A DNA stretch of 7,488 nt from Acetobacteraceae bacterium. GTDB taxonomy: Bacteria; Pseudomonadota; Alphaproteobacteria; Acetobacterales; Acetobacteraceae. Every line of letters begins with the position of its first letter. Position 1 is the stretch's first letter. The notes under the pieces are model-generated. The model saw only the letters and a program-made list of their open reading frames with translations, had not been told where the DNA came from and made no database searches. Position numbers and translations under genes: made by a program. The DNA is taken from assembly GCA_030039695.1 (NCBI GenBank), contig JASHVB010000006.1, positions 1 to 7,488 on the forward strand, given 5' to 3'. Of the stretch, positions 1 to 6,273 are shown piece after piece.

Positions 1-440
1 GACAGTGGGAGCGTCGAGCCGGTAATCTTGGTTGCCCAGCCCCCCATGTAGCGGAACATGTCCACCGCCAGCGGCAGGTCGGCCACGCGCGCAACGGCAT
101 AGGGTTTGCCGTTGTCGATCGATTCCAGCTCGGCCAATTCCTCGAGGTCGCGCTCGATCAGATCCGCGATGCGCCAGAGGATACGGCCACGCTCGGAGGG
201 CGTGATTCTGCCCCAGCGCCGCTCGTCGAATGCGCGTCGCGCCGCGGCCACCGCCAGATCGACATCCGCCTTGTCACCTTCCGGCGCGTTGGCGATCACG
301 CCACCGGTCGCCGGATTGTAGATCGCGAAGGTCTTGCCGGAGACGGCGCCAACCATTTTGCCGTCGATCAGCATGCGAGGCGTCCGTCCCAGAAAGCCGC
401 TCGCATGCCGCAGCCTCGGATCGAGTGCGATCGTGTCCAT
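1..440 (-). CDS. Aldehyde dehydrogenase, N-terminal part (cut by left edge)
   Basis: This is the first 146 residues of an NAD(P)-dependent aldehyde dehydrogenase, an enzyme family that oxidises aldehydes to carboxylic acids in the cytoplasm. Reading on the minus strand from the ATG at 440, the protein shows the usual N-terminal ALDH pattern: MLIDGKMV (residues 23-30), the strand [10 protein letters not shown] (41-50), a helix with AAARRAFDE and [13 protein letters not shown], and the conserved ESIDNGKP (106-113). The catalytic Cys/Glu region lies beyond the window. The start is supported by AGGAGGG (reverse complement of 447-453) six bases upstream. Residues 20-146 resemble the betaine/phenylacetaldehyde dehydrogenase side of the family, but the substrate cannot be told. 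It is divergent from a second ALDH gene, and the shared 148-bp gap holds a ModE-like palindrome exactly at its centre. The family call is firm; the substrate is unknown. Confidence 0.9.
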   Translation of the reverse strand, partial: MDTIALDPRLRHASGFLGRTPRMLIDGKMVGAVSGKTFAIYNPATGGVIANAPEGDKADVDLAVAAARRAFDERRWGRITPSERGRILWRIADLIERDLEELAELESIDNGKPYAVARVADLPLAVDMFRYMGGWATKITGSTLPL

Positions 441-473
441 CTCCGTCCCTCCTGACCGAGTGAGTCCTGGCCC

Positions 474-502
474 TTGGCAACCGCCTGGTTGTGGGCCAGT
501 AT
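474..502 (+). promoter_or_regulatory. Weak sigma-70-like promoter candidate for the plus-strand ALDH
   Basis: TTGGCA (474-479, five of six matches to TTGACA) is followed after 17 bases by CAGTAT (497-502, three of six matches to TATAAT). The -10 element would abut the candidate operator at 503, so a bound regulator would cover the transcription start. The -10 match is poor and chance is a real alternative. Confidence 0.25.
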
Positions 503-526
503 CGCTGTATCCAATCACATACGGCG
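503..526. promoter_or_regulatory. Candidate ModE-type operator between the divergent ALDH genes
   Basis: This is a 24-bp imperfect palindrome with left half CGCTGTAT and right half ATACGGCG separated by 8 bases. Seven of the eight outer pairs are complementary; the fourth pair (T/G) is not. Length, centre of symmetry and CG-N-T-rich half sites agree with known ModE/Mo-box operators, for example the E. coli modA operator, which also spans 24 bp between its outer CG pairs. It shares 17 of 24 bases with the site upstream of the molybdenum hydroxylase (6224-6247). It lies exactly 62 bases from each flanking start codon (440 and 589), so one bound dimer could control both ALDH promoters. The geometry is seen directly; the identity of the binding protein is inferred. 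Confidence 0.6.
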
Positions 527-588
527 CCGAGAGGCGAGTCCCCAGCAGACCGCAATCGCAGCCAGAGGCCCGGAGAGGACGGAACACG

Positions 589-2022
589 ATGTATCGCGAC
601 GTTTCCCTATTCATTGACGGCGCCTGGACACCGGCTAGCGGGAACCGCTCGCTGCCGGTCGTCAGCCCTGCAACGGGCGACACCATCGGCACCGTCGCCC
701 ATGCCGACCGCGCCGACCTCGATCATGCCCTCGAAGCGGCTGACAGGGGATTCCGTGGATGGCGCAAGGTCTCCGCCTTCGACCGTTCGAAGGTAATGCG
801 TAAGGCCGCCGACATCCTGCGCGAGCGTGTCGAGGACATCGCACCTTTGCTCACCATGGAGCAGGGAAAGCCGCTGGCGGAGGCCAAAGGCGAGGTGATG
901 GCAGGGGCGGATGTCATCGACTGGTTCGCCGAGGAGGCCCGCCGTACCTACGGTCGCGTTATTCCCGCCCGTAGCGAAGGCATCTATCAGCTCGTCGTGA
1001 AGGAACCGGTGGGACCAGTCGCGGCCTTCACCCCTTGGAACTTCCCGATCAACCAAGTGGTGCGCAAGTTGTCCTGTGCGCTGGCGGCCGGGTGTTCCAT
1101 CATTGTCAAGGCGCCCGAGGAGACGCCGGCGTCACCGGCCGAACTGATCCGCTGCTTCGCCGATGCCGGCGTGCCGGTCGGCGTGATCAATCTCGTCTAT
1201 GGTGTGCCGGCGGAGATCTCCGAGTACCTCATTCCGCATCCGATCATCCGCAAGATATCGTTCACCGGCTCTACCGCGGTCGGCAAGCAGCTCGCGGCCA
1301 TCGCCGGGGCCCACATGAAGCGCGTCACCATGGAACTCGGCGGCCACGCCCCGGCCATCGTGTTCGACGATGCGGATATCGACACTGCCAGTAAGCTGCT
1401 GGCCACCGCGAAATACCGCAATGCGGGCCAGGTCTGCGTGTCGCCCACGCGCGTGCTGGTGCAGGAACGAGTCTATCAGCAGTTCGTCAACGGCTTTGTG
1501 CGGCACAGCCAGGCGGTCAAGGTCGGCGACGGCCTGGAAGCGGGCACTATGATGGGACCGATGGCCAACCCGCGCCGGATCGCCGCGATGGAGATGTTCA
1601 TCGGCGATGCCACACAACACGGTGCCTCCGTGCGTGCCGGTGGTCATCGCATCGGCAACAAGGGCAATTTCTTCGAGCCGACGGTGATCACCGACGTGCC
1701 GAAGGATGCGCGCATCATGAACGAGGAACCGTTCGGTCCCGTTGCGGTGATATCGCCGTTCAGTTCGTTCGACGAGGTGGTGACGGAGGCCAACCGCCTG
1801 CCGTACGGCCTGGCGTCCTACGCTTATACGCGTTCGGCCAAGACCGCGAACGCCATCGCTGCCGCGGTGGAAAGCGGCATGATCTCAATCAACCATCACG
1901 GTCTGGCGCTGCCGGAAGTGCCGTTCGGCGGCGTGAAGGATTCCGGCTATGGCTCGGAAGGCGGCCTGGAGGCGATCGAGAACTACCTCGTCACCAAGTT
2001 CGTGACGCAGGCCGGCCTGTAG
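589..2022 (+). CDS. NAD-dependent aldehyde dehydrogenase, succinate-semialdehyde dehydrogenase type
   Basis: This is a complete 477-residue aldehyde dehydrogenase, the usual length for the GabD-like branch, oxidising an aldehyde to its acid in the cytoplasm. Key residues are all present: Asn151 in FTPWNFP (oxyanion hole), Lys174 in [10 protein letters not shown], the cofactor loop FTGSTAVG (225-232), general base Glu249 in MELGGHAP, and nucleophile Cys283 in NAGQVCVSP. Glu177, three residues after Lys174, occupies the position that binds the adenosine ribose in NAD-preferring ALDHs, so NAD is the likelier cofactor. The C-terminus ([17 protein letters not shown], then ENYLVTKFV) fits the succinate-semialdehyde group, but other semialdehydes or aldehydes are possible. 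The ATG at 589 is chosen because GGAGAGG (572-578) precedes it and homology begins at FIDG; the frame stays open upstream to 334 without ALDH features. The DUF2325 gene follows after 30 bases. Confidence 0.93.
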   Translation: MYRDVSLFIDGAWTPASGNRSLPVVSPATGDTIGTVAHADRADLDHALEAADRGFRGWRKVSAFDRSKVMRKAADILRERVEDIAPLLTMEQGKPLAEAKGEVMAGADVIDWFAEEARRTYGRVIPARSEGIYQLVVKEPVGPVAAFTPWNFPINQVVRKLSCALAAGCSIIVKAPEETPASPAELIRCFADAGVPVGVINLVYGVPAEISEYLIPHPIIRKISFTGSTAVGKQLAAIAGAHMKRVTMELGGHAPAIVFDDADIDTASKLLATAKYRNAGQVCVSPTRVLVQERVYQQFVNGFVRHSQAVKVGDGLEAGTMMGPMANPRRIAAMEMFIGDATQHGASVRAGGHRIGNKGNFFEPTVITDVPKDARIMNEEPFGPVAVISPFSSFDEVVTEANRLPYGLASYAYTRSAKTANAIAAAVESGMISINHHGLALPEVPFGGVKDSGYGSEGGLEAIENYLVTKFVTQAGL

Positions 2023-2052
2023 CTGCGTCGTGGCCGGAGGAGACAGGCAATC

Positions 2053-3327
2053 GTGAGCGCCTCTGGGGCAATCCGGCATGGCACCAACCTGGGCTTGCCG
2101 CCAAAGTTGTTTACTGTCTCCGCGGTCGCGCCGACGCTGGTGGCACGTGACGAGACACCGGCCGCCAACCCGCAGCGTCGGACGAAAATTTGGGAATTCC
2201 ACGGCAACCTGCATTGCTCGATCATCGGCACGTGCCTCTCCACTGACGAGCTGCGGCACGTGCTGAGAAAGCTTGAGATCGTGTCGCCGGGCAGTACCGA
2301 CCATGAATTGCATGCCGCGGCGGTAAGTCTCGCCGGGCGGCACGACAAAGCGGCGAAGCTGCTGCACAAGGCACTGGACGAACGTCACCGTCTGGCGATC
2401 AATCAATTCGCCAAGGCGGCCACCGAAGATGCGGTGCGGGTCTTGTGGCGCGAGGCAGTGCGGGGCGGCGAAATCCCCGGCGCCTATTGGGCGACGCTGA
2501 CGCATCCGGCGACGACGCAGGCACTGGTCCGCGATGCGTTCGGCGAGGTACATATGCTGTCGCATCTTGTCGGCGCCGCCAACCGTGCGGATATCCGTCG
2601 GCTGTGCCAGTTGGAAGCCGAGAACGCCGGGCTGCGCGCACGCCTGGATCGTCAGCAGCTTGCGTTCCGCGACGCCGTGGTGACGCGCGATGCACGCATC
2701 CGCGAACTGAATGACTCCCTGGCGCAGCGCGTCGCATCGGAACCCGCGGCGAGCGAGGATAGTGCTGTGCTGCGGCAGTTGATTGCCGAGCTGGAACGCC
2801 GTCTGGCGGCCGAGACCCGGCGTGGCGTCGCGCTGAACGATAAGCTGGCCGCAACCAGCGCCGCGCTTACGGAGGCGCGCGCAGCCCGCGCGAAGGTGGA
2901 ATGCGATGCGGACGCCTTGCGATGTGAACTGGACTCGATTGCCGATCGTTTTGCCCCAGACAATGACGGCACGGCATCCACGAACGCGCCGGAGCTGCTG
3001 CTGAACGGCGTGAGCGTTCTCTATGTCGGCGGCCGGCCGAACCAGGTGGCTCACCTGCGCGCGGCAGCCGAGCGCGCCGGGGCGATGTTGCTGCACCATG
3101 ATGGCGGCATCGAACACCACCTGCAGCTGCTTGGCGGCCTGACGAGTCAGGCTGACATCGTCGTTTTCCCGGTCGATTGCATCAGTCACCATGCCGCACA
3201 CATGGTAAAGCAACTGTGCCGCCAGGCCGGCAAGCGCTTTGTGCCGCTGCGTTCGGCGAGTGCCACGTCGCTGCTGGCCGCGCTGCGCCAGCCAGAGCTG
3301 GCCGCCGCCGCCAATATCACCGACTGA
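2053..3327 (+). CDS. DUF2325 domain protein with His/Cys-rich N-terminal domain and coiled coil
   Basis: A 424-residue cytoplasmic protein of unknown function, starting at GTG 2053 behind GGAGGA (2036-2041), 30 bases after the ALDH stop, so probably cotranscribed with it. Three parts are visible. Residues 45-180 form a mostly helical domain with potential metal ligands: H50, H54, C55 and C61 in FHGNLHCSIIGTC, then H84/H87, and E165, H167, H171 in GEVHMLSHLVG. Residues 181-296 are a charged, heptad-like region rich in Glu, Arg, Ala and Leu, likely a coiled coil. Residues 320-412 match DUF2325: VLYVGGRPNQ, HHDGGIEHH (348-356), then VDCISHHAAH (374-383) and a KRFVPLRS strand. The alternating strands and helices recall a small Rossmann-like fold. 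No signal peptide or membrane segment is seen. Position downstream of a ModE-like site and beside mop suggests a link to molybdenum, but this is inference only. Confidence 0.85.
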   Translation: MSASGAIRHGTNLGLPPKLFTVSAVAPTLVARDETPAANPQRRTKIWEFHGNLHCSIIGTCLSTDELRHVLRKLEIVSPGSTDHELHAAAVSLAGRHDKAAKLLHKALDERHRLAINQFAKAATEDAVRVLWREAVRGGEIPGAYWATLTHPATTQALVRDAFGEVHMLSHLVGAANRADIRRLCQLEAENAGLRARLDRQQLAFRDAVVTRDARIRELNDSLAQRVASEPAASEDSAVLRQLIAELERRLAAETRRGVALNDKLAATSAALTEARAARAKVECDADALRCELDSIADRFAPDNDGTASTNAPELLLNGVSVLYVGGRPNQVAHLRAAAERAGAMLLHHDGGIEHHLQLLGGLTSQADIVVFPVDCISHHAAHMVKQLCRQAGKRFVPLRSASATSLLAALRQPELAAAANITD

Positions 3328-3330
3328 TCA
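3325..3330. other. Back-to-back stop codons in one TGATCA palindrome
   Basis: The TGA of the DUF2325 gene (3325-3327) and the TGA of mop on the other strand (3328-3330) sit directly side by side, forming TGATCA inside the longer palindrome CTGATCAG. There is no intergenic base. No GC-rich stem followed by a T run is visible, so each transcript must end inside, or overlap, the opposite gene, or use factor-dependent termination. Confidence 0.9.
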
Positions 3331-3534
3331 GACGCCGACCATCACATCAGAGGCCTTGATGACGGCAAACGCCTCCATCCCGGGCTTCAGACTTAGCTCT
3401 TCCGCCGCCTCGTTGGTGATCGAGGCCATGATGGTTACGGAAGGCGAGATCTCGATACTCACATGAGTCGTGGTGGCGCCGGGCTTCACCGTCTTGATCG
3501 TTCCGGCGATCTGATTGCGGGCGGATAGTTTCAT
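3328..3534 (-). CDS. mop: Molbindin (Mop / TOBE-domain molybdate-binding protein)
   Basis: A 68-residue single-domain protein of the molbindin family, small cytoplasmic proteins that oligomerise and bind molybdate or tungstate at subunit interfaces, buffering or storing the oxyanion. The full Mop signature is visible: the N-terminal MKLSARNQIAGTI, the strand VSIEI after a Lys-Pro-Gly turn, SITNEAAEEL (38-47), LKPGMEA, and the C-terminal strand AVIKASDVMV (57-66). Clostridium pasteurianum MopII begins with the same SARNQ element and has the same length. ATG at 3534 is preceded by GGAGG (reverse complement of 3542-3546) seven bases upstream; the frame extends to 3675 without domain features. 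It is transcribed away from modA, sharing the operator region 3535-3686, and its stop touches that of the DUF2325 gene. Confident family call; whether it stores or merely carries molybdate is not visible. Confidence 0.93.
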   Translation of the reverse strand: MKLSARNQIAGTIKTVKPGATTTHVSIEISPSVTIMASITNEAAEELSLKPGMEAFAVIKASDVMVGV

Positions 3535-3618
3535 ACTGCAACCTCCATCGAGTTGTGGCGCGTGAGGCTTCCCCCGGCCGCGGGCAGCTCTGCTCCCGCC
3601 TCTGTGATGTCGGCTTGT

Positions 3619-3642
3619 CGCTATGTGCAGACGGGCATACCG
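3619..3642. promoter_or_regulatory. Candidate ModE-type operator between mop and modA
   Basis: This is a 24-bp imperfect palindrome: CGCTATG (3619-3625), ten bases, then CATACCG (3636-3642). Six of the seven outer pairs are complementary; the third is not. It has the length and half-site layout of the E. coli modA operator and sits where a ModE site is expected, 44 bases before the favoured modA start and 84 bases from the mop start. ModE-molybdate classically represses modABC by covering the promoter. The left arm lies in TTGTCGCTAT (3615-3624), a ten-base string also present at the hydroxylase operator. Confidence 0.68.
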
Positions 3643-3686
3643 TAACAAGTAGCGACCGCTCTTGCTCACCGACAAGGATGTCTTCC

Positions 3687-4436
3687 GTGCGCTTTCTTCT
3701 GGCCCTGTGTCTACTGCTTTCGCCGTTGGCTGCGCGGGCGCAGCAGCTCACGGTATTCGCCGCGGCCAGCCTGACCGATGCCATGAAGGACGTCTCGGTG
3801 GTATGGACCCGAGCAGGCCATCAACCGCTGCGCCTGTCCTTCGGTTCCAGCTCGACGCTGGCGCTGCAAATCGAGCAGGGCGCCCCCGCCAACCTGTTCG
3901 CATCCGCGGACCAGAAATGGATGGACTATCTCGCCGGCAAGCAGCTCATTGCCGCCGACACGCGCAAGGACTTGCTCGGCAACGAGCTCGTGCTGGTGGT
4001 CCCGGCTGACCATCCGCGACCGGTCACCATCACGCCGGGCTTCGATCTGCTCGCCTTGCTTGGCCCGAATGGACACCTCGCAACCGGCGACCCGGCGCAT
4101 GTCCCAGTTGGCATCTATGCCCAACAAGCGCTGCAGAAACTTGGCCTGTGGGAAGCCGTCGCGCCGCGGTTGGCGCCCGCCGCCGATGTCCGTTCCGCCC
4201 TGTTGCTGGTGGAGCGCGGGGAAGCGCCGGCCGGCATCGTCTATGCGACTGATGCGGCGGCGTCGAAAGCTGTGATGGTCGCGGGTACGTTCCCCGCCAA
4301 CACCCATGACCCGATCGCGTATCCCTTTGCAGTCACCAAGGCCGGCGACACGCCGGTGGCGCGGGCGCTCATGACATTTCTCTCCGGACCGCAAGCCCGT
4401 GCCATCTTCATCAAGCGTGGCTTCAAGGTTGAATAA
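3687..4436 (+). CDS. modA: Molybdate ABC transporter, periplasmic substrate-binding protein
   Basis: ModA captures molybdate (and usually tungstate) in the periplasm and delivers it to ModBC. The protein is 249 residues from GTG 3687. It opens with a signal peptide, RFLLALCLLLSPLAARA, with cleavage expected after ARA (residue 18). Mature motifs follow in family order: VFAAASLTDAM with Ser28, GSSSTLALQI (Ser54-56), GAPANLFASAD, GNELVLVVP, VPVGIYAQQAL (Val141), and GIVYATDA with Tyr186, which together supply the neutral hydrogen-bonding oxyanion pocket. GTG 3687 is preferred because AAGGA (3674-3678) lies eight bases before it; ATG 3678 adds only three residues but has AAGG touching it with no spacing. 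The frame is open upstream to 3555 without support. The end overlaps the modB start region. Family and role are firm; molybdate versus tungstate preference cannot be read. Confidence 0.95.
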   Translation: MRFLLALCLLLSPLAARAQQLTVFAAASLTDAMKDVSVVWTRAGHQPLRLSFGSSSTLALQIEQGAPANLFASADQKWMDYLAGKQLIAADTRKDLLGNELVLVVPADHPRPVTITPGFDLLALLGPNGHLATGDPAHVPVGIYAQQALQKLGLWEAVAPRLAPAADVRSALLLVERGEAPAGIVYATDAAASKAVMVAGTFPANTHDPIAYPFAVTKAGDTPVARALMTFLSGPQARAIFIKRGFKVE

Positions 4437-5127
4437 TCTGGCGCTGTCGACAGAGGAATGGGAAGCCGTCCGGCTCACACTGGCTGTGGCGGCCCGCGCC
4501 GTTGGCTTTGGGCTGCCGCTGGCGGTGCTCACCGCATGGGTCCTGACGCGCTATCGCTTTCCCGGTCGCCCCATCGTGAATGCGTTGGTGCACCTCCCAT
4601 TGGTCTTGCCGCCGGTGGTGACCGGCTGGCTGCTGCTGATCATCTTTGGCATTCGCGGTCCGATCGGCTCTTTGCTCTATGACTGGTTCGGCGTGCGGCT
4701 CGTGTTCACGACCGCCGGCGCCAGCCTTGCCTGCGCCGTGATGACCTTCCCGGTGATGGTCCGTGCGGTGCGCTTGTCGCTTGAATCCACCGACCGAGGC
4801 TTGGAGCAGGCCGCACAAACACTCGGTGCAGGCCGCCTCGACAGGCTGGTCAACGTGACACTGCCGCTCGCATCGCCCGGCATCCTGGTGGGCGCGATCG
4901 TTGCCTACGCGACCAGCCTGGGAGAATTCGGCGCGGTCATCACCTTCGCCGCGAACATTCCGGGACAGACGCAGACGCTGCCGTTGGCAATCTACACCGC
5001 ACTGCAGGTGCCTGGCGGCGAAGCGAAGGCCGCCGAACTGGCGCTCGTTTCCGTGGTGCTGGCGCTGATCGGCCTCTTGCTGTCGGAATGGGCCAATAGA
5101 CGGCTGAACGCCGTCCTGGGCCGATGA
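4429..5127 (+). CDS. modB: Molybdate ABC transporter, membrane permease
   Basis: ModB forms the dimeric inner-membrane channel of the transporter. About five hydrophobic segments are visible, beginning with LTLAVAARAVGFGLPLAVL, then LVHLPLVLPPVVTGWLLLII, ASLACAVMTFPVMV, a segment after the EAA loop, and a last one ending LALIGLLL. The cytoplasmic coupling loop that docks on ModC reads GLEQAAQTLGAGRLDR (residues 125-140 from TTG 4429), with the conserved E-AA-G spacing. The start is uncertain: alignment to the usual opening (TEEWEAVRLTL) favours TTG 4429, which overlaps the modA stop (232 residues). GTG 4417 and GTG 4399 are in frame and give 236 and 242 residues; none has a strong ribosome site, so coupling to modA translation is likely. 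The end overlaps modC by four bases (ATGA). Confidence 0.94.
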   Translation: MNNLALSTEEWEAVRLTLAVAARAVGFGLPLAVLTAWVLTRYRFPGRPIVNALVHLPLVLPPVVTGWLLLIIFGIRGPIGSLLYDWFGVRLVFTTAGASLACAVMTFPVMVRAVRLSLESTDRGLEQAAQTLGAGRLDRLVNVTLPLASPGILVGAIVAYATSLGEFGAVITFAANIPGQTQTLPLAIYTALQVPGGEAKAAELALVSVVLALIGLLLSEWANRRLNAVLGR

Positions 5128-6203
5128 GCCTGAGCATCCGGCTGCATCACCGGTTTACGTCGATCGAGATTGATGTCGCGTTTGAAGCCCCCTCACCGGG
5201 GGTCACGGTGCTGTTCGGTCCGTCGGGCTCGGGAAAATCCACCATCATTGCGTCCACCGCTGGTCTGCTGCGACCCGATACGTGCCGCATCGTGGTCGAC
5301 GGCAAAGTGCTGAGCGATACGGCATCCGGTATCTGGCTGGCGCCGGAGCAACGCCGTGTCGGCTTGGTGTTCCAAGATGCGCGGTTGTTCCCGCATATGT
5401 CAGTGGCAACGAATTTGCGCTTCGGACTGCGCCGCGCCCCTCAAGGCCCTGTGCGGTTCGACGATGTTGTTGACTTGCTCGGAATCGGTGCGCTGCTGGA
5501 CCGTCGTCCGCATACCCTGTCTGGTGGTGAACGCCAGCGCGTCGCGATCGGCCGGGCGTTGCTGGCACAGCCCCATCTGCTGCTGATGGATGAGCCGTTG
5601 GCAAGCCTTGATGCAGCCCGCAGGTCGGAAATCATGCCATACCTGACCCGGCTGAAGACTGCGCTCAACTTGCCGATTCTTTACGTGACCCACGCTTTCG
5701 AGGAAGTGACGCAGCTTGCCGATTCGATCGTGCTACTTGACGCCGGACGGCTTCTTGCCAGTGGGCCAATGTCCGAGATCGCTGCACGTGGCGATCTACC
5801 GCTCGCTCAGCGCGACGATGCCAGAGCGCTCCTGACGTGCCGGGTCGCGGAGCACGATTCAGCACGCGGGCTCACGCGTGTGGAAGGCGACGGAGCCACC
5901 CTATGGGTGCCGCAGCTCGACGTGCCGCTGTCGGCGGTTGTCCGGGTACGCGTACCCGCCCGTGAGGTGATCCTCGCCCGGGAACCCCCGGGATCGATCA
6001 GCTTGCACAACGTCCTGCCCGGGGCGGTGCGCCGCATCACCAGCGATCCGGCGAGACGCTCGGTGCTGGTGGAAATCGCCCTGGCCAACGGCGCGTTGCT
6101 CTCTCGCGTCACGCCTGACGCCATTGTCCGGCTGGCATTGGCGCCGGGGCAACCGGTTCTGGCATTGATCAAATCCACATCGATCGAGGTGCTGGCGCCC
6201 TAG
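5124..6203 (+). CDS. modC: Molybdate ABC transporter, ATPase with C-terminal TOBE domain
   Basis: ModC powers molybdate import by ATP hydrolysis at the inner membrane. The 359 residues carry every ABC motif: Walker A GPSGSGKST (32-40), Q-loop Gln84 in VFQDARLFPH (a string typical of ModC), signature LSGGERQ (132-138), Walker B LLLMDEP with Glu157, D-loop SLD (161-163) and switch His190 in YVTHAFEE. Residues about 292-356 form one molbindin-like TOBE domain (SLHNVLPGAV ... VLALIKSTSIEVL), which in this family can bind molybdate and give feedback control. Length matches the E. coli ModC class. ATG 5124 overlaps the modB stop in ATGA, so translation is coupled. The next gene begins 70 bases later behind its own operator-like site. 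Confident assignment. Confidence 0.96.
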   Translation: MSLSIRLHHRFTSIEIDVAFEAPSPGVTVLFGPSGSGKSTIIASTAGLLRPDTCRIVVDGKVLSDTASGIWLAPEQRRVGLVFQDARLFPHMSVATNLRFGLRRAPQGPVRFDDVVDLLGIGALLDRRPHTLSGGERQRVAIGRALLAQPHLLLMDEPLASLDAARRSEIMPYLTRLKTALNLPILYVTHAFEEVTQLADSIVLLDAGRLLASGPMSEIAARGDLPLAQRDDARALLTCRVAEHDSARGLTRVEGDGATLWVPQLDVPLSAVVRVRVPAREVILAREPPGSISLHNVLPGAVRRITSDPARRSVLVEIALANGALLSRVTPDAIVRLALAPGQPVLALIKSTSIEVLAP

Positions 6204-6223
6204 GCATCCGGGTTGCGGTTTGT

Positions 6224-6247
6224 CGCTATATCCTGTTGGATATGGCG
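6224..6247. promoter_or_regulatory. Candidate ModE-type operator before the molybdenum hydroxylase gene
   Basis: This is the best palindrome of the three: CGCTATATCC (6224-6233), TGTT, GGATATGGCG (6238-6247). Nine of ten arm pairs are complementary. The left arm reads CGCTATAT, an exact match to the ModE half-site pattern CGNTATAT. It ends 26 bases before the hydroxylase ATG at 6274, close enough to cover the promoter or the transcript start. TTGTCGCTAT (6220-6229) is identical to the ten bases at the modA site. In E. coli ModE-molybdate activates molybdoenzyme genes and represses uptake; which sign applies here cannot be judged without the transcription start. Confidence 0.72.
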
Positions 6248-6273
6248 CTGCCCCACCAAAGGCGAAATCCTCG

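Noticed and set aside
334..588. In-frame upstream extension of the plus-strand ALDH by 85 codons
   Set aside because: The extra part overlaps the divergent ALDH gene and the control region, has no ALDH features, and the ATG at 589 has a good ribosome site and a normal family N-terminus.
1885..3213. Long open frame (442 codons) on the minus strand opposite the ALDH end and the DUF2325 gene
   Set aside because: The translation is Arg/His/Gln-rich with no recognisable domain, and the opposite strand has well-supported genes; this is a typical antisense shadow in high-GC DNA.
3300..3350. Bidirectional terminator at the DUF2325/mop junction
   Set aside because: Only the short CTGATCAG palindrome is present; there is no GC-rich stem with a following T run on either strand.
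3618..3656. Second inverted repeat GTCGCTA (3618-3624) with TAGCGAC (3650-3656) near modA
   Set aside because: Seven-base arms with a 25-base loop do not match the ModE geometry and could be chance; not strong enough to list as a second operator or an attenuator.
3535..3675. Upstream extension of mop on the minus strand
   Set aside because: It would run through the operator region and adds no domain; ATG 3534 has GGAGG at proper spacing and matches the usual Mop start.
3555..3686. Upstream extension of modA
   Set aside because: The extension places a signal peptide in the middle of the protein and crosses the operator-like palindrome; the start at 3687 (or 3678) puts the signal peptide at the N-terminus.
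3711..4532. Open frame of 273 codons on the minus strand opposite modA
   Set aside because: It lies entirely antisense to a clear modA and the start of modB, with low-complexity basic composition and no motif.
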